Below are positions 1 to 8,239 of a stretch of 48,069 nucleotides of DNA, in pieces; the stretch's first letter is position 1; each line of letters starts with the position of its first letter. Position numbers and translations under genes: made by a program. Source of the stretch: Planctomycetes bacterium RIFCSPLOWO2_12_FULL_40_19 (GTDB lineage Bacteria > Planctomycetota > Brocadiia > Brocadiales > Scalinduaceae); contig MHZA01000016.1 in the NCBI GenBank assembly GCA_001828595.1, positions 1 through 48,069 on the forward strand, in the 5' to 3' direction. The notes below the pieces were generated by a model. That model saw only the letters and a list, made by a program, of their open reading frames with translations, did no database searches and had not been told where the DNA came from.

Positions 1-2
1 AG

Positions 3-500
3 CTTATACATGACCTGCTTGCTTATTCGCGCGTGGGATCGCCGGGTAGATATTTTGAACAGATAGATATTGAAACAGTTCTTGATCATGCAATCAGGAA
101 TCTGGGGATGTCTATAAAGGATAGCGGCGCAGTGGTTACGCATGATTCTATGCCGACCATGTTTGCTGACGGCATACAAATTACTCAATTATTCCAGAAT
201 CTCATAAGCAACTCTATCAAATACTATAATGAAGCTCCTCCACGTATTCATATATCTGCAAAACAGAATAAAAAGGCTGTTACTTTTTCCGTTAGTGACA
301 ATGGCATAGGAATCGATCCTCAATATTATGAGCGCATATTTACAATATTCCAGCGTTTGCATGGCAAGGAGAAGTATTCCGGCACCGGTATTGGCCTGGC
401 TATCTGCAAGAAGATTGTGGAAAGGCACCATGGTAAGATTTGGGTTGAATCACTTCCGGGAGAAGGTTCAACATTTTACTTCACAATTCCAGAGAAATGA
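3..500 (+). CDS. Sensor histidine kinase, C-terminal part (5' end outside window)
   Basis: Only the end of a histidine kinase is present; the reading frame is open to the left edge, so the gene starts upstream. The first residues (LIHDLLAYSRV) are the last helix of a HisKA dimerisation domain, as in phytochrome-like kinases; the phospho-accepting His lies outside the window. The HATPase domain is complete: N-box FQNLISNSIKYY, G1 box DNGIGID, F-box around IFQRLHG and G2 box GTGIGLAICKKIVERHHGK. It would autophosphorylate and pass phosphate to a receiver. The receiver gene beginning 15 bp downstream belongs to the Rcp1 family, which usually pairs with this kinase type, so the two are probably partners. 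A GTG at 33 could be taken for a start but lies inside the domain. Confidence 0.9.
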   Translation, partial: LIHDLLAYSRVGSPGRYFEQIDIETVLDHAIRNLGMSIKDSGAVVTHDSMPTMFADGIQITQLFQNLISNSIKYYNEAPPRIHISAKQNKKAVTFSVSDNGIGIDPQYYERIFTIFQRLHGKEKYSGTGIGLAICKKIVERHHGKIWVESLPGEGSTFYFTIPEK

Positions 501-515
501 GTAAGATAAATATCC

Positions 516-974
516 ATGAAAATTGGAAAGCACCATAAACCTGTTGAAATTCTGTTAGTTGAAGATAATCCGGGTGATATACGGCTGACTGAGGAAGCCC
601 TCAGGGAAGGCAGGGTAAGAAACAACCTGCATAAAGTTGAGAATGGGGTGGAAGCAATGGCATTTCTGCGTCGCAGAGGGAAGTATGCAGATGCGGCGCA
701 TCCGGACCTGGTACTGCTCGATTTAAACCTGCCATTAAAAGACGGGCGTGAGGTGCTTGAGGAGATTAAGTCTGATGAACAACTGAAACGCATTCCTGTG
801 ATAGTGCTGACAACATCAAGCGCTGAAGTTGATATTCTTCATACGTATGATAATCATGGTAACGCCTATATTACCAAGCCGATTGACCTTGACCAGTTCG
901 TTAAGGCAATAAAGGCTATCGAAGATTTCTGGTTTAAGATAGCGATGTTGCCCGGGACAAAAAATGAAAGATAA
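516..974 (+). CDS. Rcp1-type single-domain response regulator
   Basis: 152 residues, a stand-alone CheY-like receiver. Acidic pocket VEDNPGD near residues 15-21, phospho-acceptor Asp69 (LLDLNLP), Thr100 region and conserved Lys121 (ITKP). The signature DIRLTEEALREG and the C-terminal DFW segment are typical of Rcp1-like regulators that partner phytochrome-type or PAS kinases. It has no output domain, so it probably acts by phosphotransfer or protein contact. It follows the truncated kinase by 15 bp and overlaps the next receiver-GGDEF gene by 11 bp, implying one transcript and a pathway from kinase to c-di-GMP synthesis. The pairing is inference from adjacency. Confidence 0.93.
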   Translation: MKIGKHHKPVEILLVEDNPGDIRLTEEALREGRVRNNLHKVENGVEAMAFLRRRGKYADAAHPDLVLLDLNLPLKDGREVLEEIKSDEQLKRIPVIVLTTSSAEVDILHTYDNHGNAYITKPIDLDQFVKAIKAIEDFWFKIAMLPGTKNER

Positions 975-1863
975 CCACATTAAAATCCTGTTAATTGAAG
1001 ATAGTCCTGAAGAATCCAGGCTTATACATGAAGAATTGAAGGATGCATACGGTGATAAATTCGAACTGGAGTGCGAAAGGCGACTCTCAAAAGGACTGGA
1101 ACGCATCAAAGATAAAAAGTTTGATATAATACTTTTAGATTTGTCATTACCGGATAGCCACGGTCTTAACACTTTTACTAAAGTATCTGCGTGCGCTAAA
1201 GGATTACCTATCGTAGTACTATCCGGGAATGATGATGAATCATTGGCTATAAAAACATTACAATCCGGTGCACAGGATTATATGATCAAGGGCCGATTAA
1301 ATATTGATATGATGGTGCGCTCCATATACTATGCTATTGAACGGCAAAAGGTGTTGGATGAAATAAGATCCATGGTATTCACTGATGAGCTTACAGGTCT
1401 GTATAACCGTAGCGGGTTATACGTTCTTGCAGAACAACAGTTTAATGTTGTAGCCCGTACAAAGAACGGGTTATTCGTTATTTTCATTGACCTGGACGGT
1501 TTGAAGGTGATAAACGATACGATAGGTCATCATGAAGGTGACCAGGCATTGATTGAAGCCGCAAAAATAATCAAGGAAACTTTTCGTGATTCTGACATTG
1601 TTTCGAGACTTGGAGGAGATGAATTTGTGATTGTTTCAATAGATGTCAATCGTGATAGCGACAAGATTATTGATGCCCGCTTAAAGGAAAACATAAAAAC
1701 CTATAATGAAAATAGTGATAAACCCTACAAAATATCAATGAGCGCCGGCATCGCATATTATGACCCGGATAATCCCGTCTCCTTTGATGAACTTTTAGCG
1801 CGTGCCGACAAATTGATGTATGAGGAGAAACAAGGCAGGCCGGATATTAAGAGATTACTATGA
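964..1863 (+). CDS. Receiver-GGDEF diguanylate cyclase (copy 1)
   Basis: 299 residues. An N-terminal receiver (about 6-125; Asp59 in ILLDLSLPD, Lys109 in YMIKG) is joined to a GGDEF domain (about 138-298). The catalytic GGDEF motif is intact at 217-221, and an inhibitory I-site RxxD (Arg208-Asp211) lies exactly five residues before it, so the enzyme should make c-di-GMP from two GTP and be product-inhibited. The start overlaps the previous receiver gene by 11 bp (translational coupling). It is a close paralogue of the gene at 9833-10729, with the same domain borders and the same residue numbers for the key sites; a third, decayed copy lies at 9267-9638. Confidence 0.93.
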   Translation: MKDNHIKILLIEDSPEESRLIHEELKDAYGDKFELECERRLSKGLERIKDKKFDIILLDLSLPDSHGLNTFTKVSACAKGLPIVVLSGNDDESLAIKTLQSGAQDYMIKGRLNIDMMVRSIYYAIERQKVLDEIRSMVFTDELTGLYNRSGLYVLAEQQFNVVARTKNGLFVIFIDLDGLKVINDTIGHHEGDQALIEAAKIIKETFRDSDIVSRLGGDEFVIVSIDVNRDSDKIIDARLKENIKTYNENSDKPYKISMSAGIAYYDPDNPVSFDELLARADKLMYEEKQGRPDIKRLL

Positions 1864-2210
1864 TAACCGGATTGAATAAATTCCTCTTTACAAAAGAGAG
1901 ATGAATCCTCTTAAATTCCGATCTTGAAGACAGGGTGACAATTCTTTCAATTCTTCCAATTGTGCGCAAGCATATACTTAAGTGGGGCAGAAAAAACGCA
2001 TTTTATAAAATCCTACCTGTCCGAATGACTCGTTCAGGCGGGCCTGCCCGAATAGATACCCGTCCGAACGGCGTAGACGGGCGGGCAGGCGGGTTAGCTA
2101 ACATACCAGGAGTTAAGGCTTTAGCCTTTTATTTCCTTACATGTTAAAGAAACCGAAAGATCGCAGTTTATAGCCCTGTTGAGTATAAATTAGTAACAGC
2201 AGGAGTTCTA
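1864..2210. other. Intergenic region with GC-rich palindromes, no gene
   Basis: No credible gene. From about 2035 to 2095 the sequence is rich in gcccg/cgggc words that can fold on themselves, followed by the 10-bp palindrome gttagctaac (around 2092). The right part, 2117-2187, is one copy of a dispersed repeat found again in inverted form at 40595-40665. An open frame across 1935-2147 is made largely of this repeat material and lacks family features. Confidence 0.6.
2117..2187 (+). repeat. Dispersed intergenic repeat, copy 1
   Basis: About 71 bp starting ggctttagccttttatttcc and ending ccctgttgagtata. It matches the reverse complement of 40595-40665 over its full length apart from a variable central stretch of about 15 bp. 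The first part (from 2107) also matches the inverted-repeat arm at 25215-25240. Both full copies lie between genes. Function is unknown; it could be a small non-autonomous mobile element or a transcript-end structure. Confidence 0.7.
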
Positions 2211-4175
2211 ATGGAGAGTATAGATCGTTTAAATATTTTAATTGTTAATGATAACGAGGATCATCAAATTTTAATGGAAACAGCCCTGAAGCAATATATG
2301 CAGAATGTTGATGTTGTGTTTGCCAATACCGGTGAAGAGTGTATTCATAAATTGTCAAAGGAAACATTTGATATAACTATTATTGATTATAACCTTCCTG
2401 ATATGAATGGATTAGAAGTGTTGAAAGGTATAGATTGTAAAGGTAATAATTATCCAGTCATAATGGCGACAGCATTTGGTGACGAAAAAATTGCAGTAGA
2501 AACAAAGAAGCTCGGAGCCTGTGATTATGTTGTCAAATCAGAAGGTTACTTAAAGCGATTACCCTCAATTGTACATAGAGTGGTGCAAGAGTCCAGGTTG
2601 AAGAAAGAGAAAGAAGAAGTTGAGAATAAGTTGATGGTGTCTGAGTTAAGATACAAGACGTTGATTGATAATATGATTGATGTCGTCTTTACGGCTGATA
2701 AGGAGTTAAATATTTCTTCGGTTAATAATGCCGGTCAGAGAGTTTTTGAGTATTCAGGCGAGGAGCTTCAGAACTTAAATTTTTTTAATTTAATACACGA
2801 AGAAGACAAGGAAAATATTATCGATTGTATCAAGGGGTCATTTGCCGGTAAGAGAGAGTTTTTAGAAGGGTTTGAGTTCAGAATAAAGACTGGCAAGGAT
2901 AAAATAAGGGACATCCAGATGAATGCAAAAGTGGATTATGATGAGAGTGGCGATGTAACACAAATTGAAGGAGTTGTAAGAGATATTACCGGAAGAAAAG
3001 AATTTGAGCAGAAGTTGTTTCAAATAGATAAAATGAATGCTTTGGGATTACAGTCAAGCGGCATTGCTCACGAATTCAATAACATTCTGGGGATAATACT
3101 TGGGTATCTGGATATTGTACAGGCGGAGATTAAGGATGATAATGTGAATGTCATGGATTCTCTGAAAATAATAGAAAAGGCAGCCAGAGATGGAGCGGAA
3201 ATCGTAGATAAGATTCAGCAATTCTCAAGGATTAAGAAAGAATACGAAAGAGCAGAAGAGTTTATTGACCTGATCGAAATAGTTAATGGGGCATTGGAAT
3301 TCACCATGCCGAGATGGAAGACTGAAGCCCAATCAAAGGGAGTTGAGTATGAAATTATCAAAAATAACTTCACCACTTCAAAGTATCGTATCAGATGTAA
3401 TCCTTCAGAATTACGGGAGGTAGTCATAAACGTTATTAACAACAGCATTGATGCAATGCCGAATGGAGGTAAAATTGAATTTTCTGTAAAAACTGATGGT
3501 GATAATGTAATCATTTCGATTTCAGATAATGGAATTGGTATAAGTGAAAATGTTAAAGACAGAATTTTCGATCCTTTTTTTACGACAAAGGGTGTGAAAA
3601 GATCTGGATTAGGTATGAGTCTATCATATAGCATAATGGCCAGATATGGTGGTGCGATTATAGTTGATAGTTGTGCAGGCAAAGGTACTACGATGCATTT
3701 AAAGATGCCTCTGTGTTATACAGAAGCAGCGCAATATGAGGAGAAAGAGACAGAAACTGTTACTGGTCATAGCGCAAACATTCTTGTGATCGAAGACGAA
3801 GAAGTAATACTGGACATGATGAGAATTGTCCTTGAGTCAAGGGGTCATAATGTATTTGTATCACAGGATTCGAGTGTTGGCGTGAAGATGTATGAGGATA
3901 ATCTGTATGATATTGTTTTATGTGACCTTGCAATGCCGAAGTTAAATGGCTGGCAGGTGGCCAGATTTATTAAAGAGTATGATGCTGTCAGGAAGAAGTC
4001 TAAAACACCTGTCGTATTGATTACGGGTTACGAATTGGATACAGAGACTATCGACTATAAAAAAGAAGGAGTGGATTTCATCCTTAACAAACCGATAGAG
4101 TTTGAAACGTTGCATAAAATAATTAATAATTGTACAAACACCGGTTTGCAAAAAGATGTTTCTATGTACCCTTAG
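2211..4175 (+). CDS. Hybrid sensor histidine kinase REC-PAS-HisKA-HATPase-REC
   Basis: 654 residues, no membrane segment, so cytoplasmic. Order: receiver 1 (8-125; Asp59 in IIDYNLPD, Lys109), a charged linker helix, PAS (about 145-262, ending in the VVRDITGRK motif), HisKA with His287 (SGIAHEFNNILG), HATPase (N-box VINVINNSIDAM near 406-417, G1 DNGIGIS 439-445, G2 RSGLGMSLSY 464-473), then receiver 2 (522-645; Asp572 in LCDLAMPK, Lys627). Receiver 1 has NDN where most receivers have DD/ED, still with acidic neighbours. With a receiver at each end it can both take phosphate from another kinase and relay its own. It stands alone after a 347-bp gap; no output partner is adjacent. Confidence 0.93.
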   Translation: MESIDRLNILIVNDNEDHQILMETALKQYMQNVDVVFANTGEECIHKLSKETFDITIIDYNLPDMNGLEVLKGIDCKGNNYPVIMATAFGDEKIAVETKKLGACDYVVKSEGYLKRLPSIVHRVVQESRLKKEKEEVENKLMVSELRYKTLIDNMIDVVFTADKELNISSVNNAGQRVFEYSGEELQNLNFFNLIHEEDKENIIDCIKGSFAGKREFLEGFEFRIKTGKDKIRDIQMNAKVDYDESGDVTQIEGVVRDITGRKEFEQKLFQIDKMNALGLQSSGIAHEFNNILGIILGYLDIVQAEIKDDNVNVMDSLKIIEKAARDGAEIVDKIQQFSRIKKEYERAEEFIDLIEIVNGALEFTMPRWKTEAQSKGVEYEIIKNNFTTSKYRIRCNPSELREVVINVINNSIDAMPNGGKIEFSVKTDGDNVIISISDNGIGISENVKDRIFDPFFTTKGVKRSGLGMSLSYSIMARYGGAIIVDSCAGKGTTMHLKMPLCYTEAAQYEEKETETVTGHSANILVIEDEEVILDMMRIVLESRGHNVFVSQDSSVGVKMYEDNLYDIVLCDLAMPKLNGWQVARFIKEYDAVRKKSKTPVVLITGYELDTETIDYKKEGVDFILNKPIEFETLHKIINNCTNTGLQKDVSMYP

Positions 4176-4280
4176 TTTTTTACGGCATAACTATTGCTTA
4201 GAAAATAATTTGTTTTTCTGCTAAAGAGCATTGCTGGACTGACGATAATATAAGTAAATTCTCTTTTTAGGAGATTACAA

Positions 4281-4457
4281 ATGAAACAATCTGAGCGCGA
4301 GTACTATTATGACGATATTTATCCATCTAGTTTAAAGAGGAAATCCTCAATACTTAAAAGAGCATCATTAAGCTTTTGCTGGTGGTTTGCATGTTTATGG
4401 CATAAATTAATAAATTATCATTGTAATGCGAGAAGACTATGGAATGAGCGTCTGTAA
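4281..4457 (+). CDS. Small hypothetical protein (58 aa)
   Basis: A short frame of 58 codons, ATG at 4281, preceded by a good ribosome site (tttaggag, about 8 bp upstream), ending TAA at 4455-4457. The N-terminus is polar and acidic (EREYYYDD), the middle basic (KRKSSILKR) and the rest aromatic (SFCWWFACLW). I do not recognise it. The well-placed ribosome site and separation from neighbours are the only support; it is too short to judge by composition and could be spurious. Confidence 0.4.
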   Translation: MKQSEREYYYDDIYPSSLKRKSSILKRASLSFCWWFACLWHKLINYHCNARRLWNERL

Positions 4458-4480
4458 TAGCGCCGCTACTTCATTTAAAG

Positions 4481-4500
4481 ATAAAATCGCTCAATTTAGG
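4481..4500 (+). repeat. Short dispersed repeat ataaaatcgctcaatttag, copy 1
   Basis: The 19-bp word ataaaatcgctcaatttag occurs here and at 25924-25942; a 17-bp version (aaatcgctcaatttaga) is at 28032-28048. All three precede a gene (flgM, pdhA, pdhC) on the same strand. Either a dispersed repeat remnant or a shared regulatory element. Confidence 0.6.
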
Positions 4501-4549
4501 TAATAATATTGCGGAGGCAATACTGCCGTTTTAGGGAGAGGTAGGAGGT

Positions 4550-4891
4550 TTGAGTACGTCAGTAGATAAAACATCTGGAATTAATCATAATCTTGCAGGG
4601 GAAATTGCGGGGAATCAAAATCTTGCAAGGCCTGAGAAAACAAATAAAGCAGCATCCGGCATCTCCAGGGAACTGCACACGCCGGGAAAAGGGGACAAAG
4701 TAGAAATCTCCGCAGAAGCAGAAGAGTTGCAAAAAACATTGTCTACCTTAAAGGCTGAGATTAACAAGTTGCCTGATATCAGGGAGGAAAAGATAAAGAA
4801 TGCCAGGGCTCGTATAGAAGGTGGTATTTATGATCGGAATGCGGTTGTAAAAGAAGTTGCCAGGTCAATTAAGGAATCCGGTCTTATATAA
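4550..4891 (+). CDS. flgM: FlgM-like anti-sigma-28 factor
   Basis: 113 residues. The C-terminal half (LPDIREEKIKNARARIEGG followed by YDRNAVVKEVARSIKES) matches the FlgM/anti-sigma-28 pattern of a LPDvR..kv..lr..I..G.Y segment and a final amphipathic helix that wraps sigma-28. The N-terminal half is low-complexity and probably disordered, as in FlgM. The only usable start is TTG at 4550; the aggagg at 4543-4548 is very close to it, so the earlier gggagagg (4533-4540) may be the working ribosome site. Its expected target, FliA, is encoded 3.3 kb downstream. No flagellar structural gene is in the window, so whether it controls motility or another regulon is open. Confidence 0.75.
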   Translation: MSTSVDKTSGINHNLAGEIAGNQNLARPEKTNKAASGISRELHTPGKGDKVEISAEAEELQKTLSTLKAEINKLPDIREEKIKNARARIEGGIYDRNAVVKEVARSIKESGLI

Positions 4892-4958
4892 TGGTGAAAT
4901 AAACAATAAAAATTGCTGATTGATAAATTTACATTTTATATTATATGTGTAAGGAATA

Positions 4959-5171
4959 ATGGATACAATAGAGATCAATACCGAGGTAGCGGGTAATTTG
5001 CAAAAGAGGAAGAAATTTCTGGGGATTTATTTTGCATGTTGTAATGTGTACGGTAGGATTTATAATCACTCCGGAACACATTATGATGGAAAGTGTCCCA
5101 TATGCCTTCGCAGATTGAAGATAAGGATTGGTAGTAATGGAGTGAGTGATCGGTTTTTTGTTGCATCTTAA
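4959..5171 (+). CDS. Conserved planctomycete-type small Cys-rich protein
   Basis: 70 residues, ATG preceded by aagga. The pattern FACCNVYGRIYNH then HYDGKCPICLRRLKIRIG then SDRFFVAS is one I associate with short uncharacterised proteins of Planctomycetota. CC plus CPIC could bind one zinc (Cys residues near 27, 28, 46 and 49). The function is unknown. It follows flgM by 67 bp in the same direction and may be co-transcribed with it. The family assignment is from memory of the motif, not from a search. Confidence 0.75.
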   Translation: MDTIEINTEVAGNLQKRKKFLGIYFACCNVYGRIYNHSGTHYDGKCPICLRRLKIRIGSNGVSDRFFVAS

Positions 5172-5465
5172 ATCTTTTTAGATAGCCTCATGTATTCTTG
5201 CCAGTATGAATAACATTACTTACCAGACCTGATTAGCCTGTAAAATTAAGGAATACAGCAATCACCACTAAGATAACCCTTAAGCAAGTATTCAGAAGTC
5301 CTGCATAAAGACATCGCTAAGATTGTTTCTGTTTTTTATAGATACCGTGGTTCTCATTTCATGCTGATTAATAGAACAGCTATTGGGCAATACAATGATG
5401 TTGTATATTTTTTCAACATTATATATAAGTAAGCTATCGGCATTGATTTTAGAATTGAGGATTAA

Positions 5466-6863
5466 ATGAGTGACACAAAATCAGTTAATAATTTAGAAAG
5501 CCAAGATAGCGTGAAGCCCGTAATCTTAGTGGTAGATGATGAAGATACAATCAGGTCTTGTTTAAAAGAGGCATTGGAAGCCGAGGGACATAAAGTATAC
5601 ACATCGGAGGATGGGGGAAATTCTTTAAGGTTAACAAAGGAGTTGATTCCGGACCTTGTCATATTGGATTTAAAGATGCCGGGAATGAACGGCCTGGATT
5701 TGTTAAGGGAAATAAAGCTGCATGACCAGAACATACTCGTAATTCTTTTAACCGGTCATGCGTCTGTAGACTCGGCGGTAAGTGCGATGAAGGCTGGAGC
5801 TTTTGATTATCTCGAAAAACCATTTAAGATGGAACATATCAAGGTGGTGGTTGACAAGGCATTGAGTACTCAATCTCTGATGAGAGAAGTGTCAAGATTG
5901 AGGGCAAAGACAAATATTACAGGTGATGTTAACATAATTGCCGTCAGTAAAGAAATGAAGGAGATTGTTGAACATGTAAAGATAATTGCACAGAGTCCTT
6001 CAAGTACAGTATTAATACATGGAGAGAGTGGAACCGGCAAGGAGTTGATAGCCAACTATATTCATATGATGAGTGCAAGAAATAAGTACAGGTTTATGGA
6101 AGTTAATTGCGCCGCCCTTACAGAGAACCTGCTTGAATCGGAGTTGTTTGGCTATGAAAAGGGTTCTTTCACCGGGGCCGCTACTACAGGTAAGGCCGGT
6201 TTATTCGAGGTCACCCAAAGAGGCACCATGTTTCTGGATGAGATTGGCGAGATGAGTATTTCCTTACAGTCAAAACTGCTGAGAGTACTCCAGGAAAGGA
6301 AATTCAAGCGGGTAGGAGGGGTGGACGATATAAACATAGACGTAAGAATAATTGCATCAACAAATCGTGATCTGGAGGAAGAAGTTAAGAAGGGTAATTT
6401 TAGAAAGGATCTTTATTATCGTCTAAAAGTATTACCAGTATTTTTATGTGCGCTAAGGGACAGGAAGGATGATATCCTTCCTCTTGTAAAACACTATATT
6501 CACAATTTTAATAAAGAGTTTAACAAGAACGTTAATAACATTCCATCAGGTATAGAAGCGATTTTGAAAAACTATGATTGGCCTGGAAACGTGAGAGAAC
6601 TGAAAAACGTTATTGAAAGAGCGGTGCTTCTTTCAAATAACGCTACACTTTCTGCCGAACACTTGTTATTGGGGTCTGAGATAGGCGCAAAAGCCACAGG
6701 AGAGGATGAAGATGCGGATCAATCTATTTCAACTATCGAGAAACAACATATAGCAGCGATTCTTAAGGAGACGTCATGGCAAATGACCAAGGCATCGAAG
6801 ATCCTGGGTATAAACCGCACCACTTTATACAATAAAATAAAGCATTATGACATTAAACAGTAG
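5466..6863 (+). CDS. NtrC-family sigma-54-dependent response regulator
   Basis: 465 residues. Receiver (19-135; Asp68 in VILDLKMPG, Lys118), AAA+ domain (about 155-385) with Walker A GESGTGKE (186-193), sigma-54 contact loop GSFTGA (233-238, the common Ser variant of GAFTGA), Walker B MFLDEIGE (255-262), then a Fis-type helix-turn-helix (about 437-458). Upon phosphorylation it should form a ring and remodel sigma-54 polymerase. It is followed 18 bp later by the MshEN-HisKA gene and then a lone receiver. A strong sigma-54 promoter precedes fliA at 8160-8175, making fliA a natural target, though that link is inference. Confidence 0.95.
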   Translation: MSDTKSVNNLESQDSVKPVILVVDDEDTIRSCLKEALEAEGHKVYTSEDGGNSLRLTKELIPDLVILDLKMPGMNGLDLLREIKLHDQNILVILLTGHASVDSAVSAMKAGAFDYLEKPFKMEHIKVVVDKALSTQSLMREVSRLRAKTNITGDVNIIAVSKEMKEIVEHVKIIAQSPSSTVLIHGESGTGKELIANYIHMMSARNKYRFMEVNCAALTENLLESELFGYEKGSFTGAATTGKAGLFEVTQRGTMFLDEIGEMSISLQSKLLRVLQERKFKRVGGVDDINIDVRIIASTNRDLEEEVKKGNFRKDLYYRLKVLPVFLCALRDRKDDILPLVKHYIHNFNKEFNKNVNNIPSGIEAILKNYDWPGNVRELKNVIERAVLLSNNATLSAEHLLLGSEIGAKATGEDEDADQSISTIEKQHIAAILKETSWQMTKASKILGINRTTLYNKIKHYDIKQ

Positions 6864-6881
6864 TAAAGGAAATTATACAAA

Positions 6882-7385
6882 GTGATTAATATGGGGAAAG
6901 ATACTGATTTATATCAGAAAAGACTCGGACAGATTTTAGTTGAAGATGGCAAGGTTAAGAGTTCTGATGTTCAAAAAGCATTAAGTTTACAAAAAGACAA
7001 TCCTGAGCATCAACTCCTGGGGATGATCCTGATCAAGATGAATCTGATTACGAAGGAAGAATTATTTGCCGCATTGAACAAGCAAATTGAATCTTCAGGG
7101 AGTGGAGAGAAGTCGGGTGTTGATTTAAGTGATGATGAAGGAATAAAGATGATAGTAAACAAGTATAGGAAAACTGAATATTTTGATGACCTTAACGAAT
7201 TGATGGGTATTGTTACTCATAAAGTACGAAATCCTCTGGCTGGTATTTCTGCTGCTGTAGAAGTGCTCAGGGACAGAGCGGGGAAAGATGATTCAAATGA
7301 AAGATTCTTCAGGATGATTTTTAAGGAGATTGACCGTCTGGAATGTATAGTTAAGGATCTCTTTAAAACATTTTCTAATAAATAG
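6882..7385 (+). CDS. MshEN domain plus HisKA domain, no ATPase domain
   Basis: 167 residues. The first 65 residues (RLGQILVEDGKVKSSDVQKA, then LGMILIKMNLITKEEL) form the MshEN/T2SSE N-terminal fold, a known c-di-GMP- or nucleotide-binding module. Residues about 100-165 form a HisKA helical hairpin: His113 in GIVTHKVRNPLAG, and second helix MIFKEIDRLECIVKDLF. The protein stops there: there is no N-box, G1 or G2, so it cannot phosphorylate itself. It could be a dimeric phosphotransfer or phosphatase module, or a truncated kinase. GTG at 6882 has aaagga about 10 bp upstream and is preferred to ATG at 6891. It lies between an NtrC-type regulator and a lone receiver, probably in one operon. Confidence 0.8.
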   Translation: MINMGKDTDLYQKRLGQILVEDGKVKSSDVQKALSLQKDNPEHQLLGMILIKMNLITKEELFAALNKQIESSGSGEKSGVDLSDDEGIKMIVNKYRKTEYFDDLNELMGIVTHKVRNPLAGISAAVEVLRDRAGKDDSNERFFRMIFKEIDRLECIVKDLFKTFSNK

Positions 7386-7510
7386 TAAATTCCTGGAGTG
7401 AGCTAAAGTATCTAAAGTAAGCTAAATTCGGGGATAGGAATTTTCATTATTTTAATAGATTAGCGAATGGTTGTTGCAGGGCTAATACAAATAAGAGAAG
7501 AAGTGATAAG

Positions 7511-7906
7511 ATGAATAACAGGATTTTGTTGGTAGATGATGAGGAGACAATTAGATATGTCTTAAAGGAGGCTTTGGTCAGTGAAGGTTATAAGGTAGAG
7601 GTGGCCCGGGACGCCTTTCAGGCCATGGAGCGTTTCAAGATGGCGCCATATGACTTAATTATAACTGATATTAAGATGCATGGCATGGACGGTATCCAAT
7701 TAATACGTGAGATAAAGAGGAGTGGTTCTAATTTAAAAATAGTCATTATCACGGCGTATGGTTCTCTTGAAACAATCAAAGAAGCAGCGAAACTGGGCGT
7801 AGCCGAGATAATCAGCAAGCCTTTCAAGATACGGGAAATAAAAGACGTCATCGTAAGGATGCTCAATAATTCTAGTATTTCAAAGGACACTGATAAAGTA
7901 ATCTGA
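7511..7906 (+). CDS. Single-domain response regulator (CheY-like)
   Basis: 131 residues, receiver only: DDEE at 9-12, phospho-acceptor Asp53 (IITDIKMHGMD), Thr81, Lys103 in ISKPF. The N-terminal half resembles the receivers of NtrC-type proteins (ETIRYVLKEAL), including the one at 5466, suggesting descent from that type after loss of output domains. It ends the cluster NtrC-type regulator, MshEN-HisKA, receiver. With the HisKA-only protein it could make a phosphorelay, but a kinase would have to be supplied from elsewhere. Confidence 0.9.
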   Translation: MNNRILLVDDEETIRYVLKEALVSEGYKVEVARDAFQAMERFKMAPYDLIITDIKMHGMDGIQLIREIKRSGSNLKIVIITAYGSLETIKEAAKLGVAEIISKPFKIREIKDVIVRMLNNSSISKDTDKVI

Positions 7907-8159
7907 TAGTATCTGTATATAAGTTTCCGATGTATTAAAAATATACAAAGTGTAGAAGAAACAAACAGAAAAATCCACGCAGTATTTATAATCAGTATTT
8001 ACAATCCTGATTATTTCCTCTAATTCCCTCTAGATTTCCAACCGATATTTATACCCGGTTCTTTCTGGCAGCTATAAGACGTTATGTAAGAACACCTTGT
8101 AGCATGTTGATATTTCAGCTATATTTGAGTTTCTGATGTATTATATATTTGGCCAGTCG
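7907..8159. other. Intergenic region upstream of fliA
   Basis: AT-rich, no gene. The only clear signal in the wider gap is the sigma-54 promoter at 8160-8175, just before fliA. A tctaattccctctag stretch (around 8019-8033) has no obvious structure. Confidence 0.5.
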
Positions 8160-8175
8160 TGGCATTTTGTTTGCG
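8160..8175 (+). promoter_or_regulatory. Sigma-54 promoter for fliA
   Basis: TGGCATTTTGTTTGCG fits the -24/-12 consensus (TGGCAC, spacer, TTGC): the invariant GG (8161-8162) and GC (8173-8174) are separated by exactly 10 bases. Transcription would start near 8186, about 54 bases before the preferred fliA ATG at 8240. The nearby NtrC-type activator at 5466 could act here. Confidence 0.7.
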
Positions 8176-8239
8176 ATATTCCAAAAAAGTTAATAAACGT
8201 AACTAGTTGGCCATAGATTTATTCAGTGAGGAAACTTCG

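Noticed and set aside
1935-2147. Open frame of 70 codons on the plus strand
   Set aside because: It consists mainly of palindromic and dispersed repeat sequence, with no ribosome site or family features.
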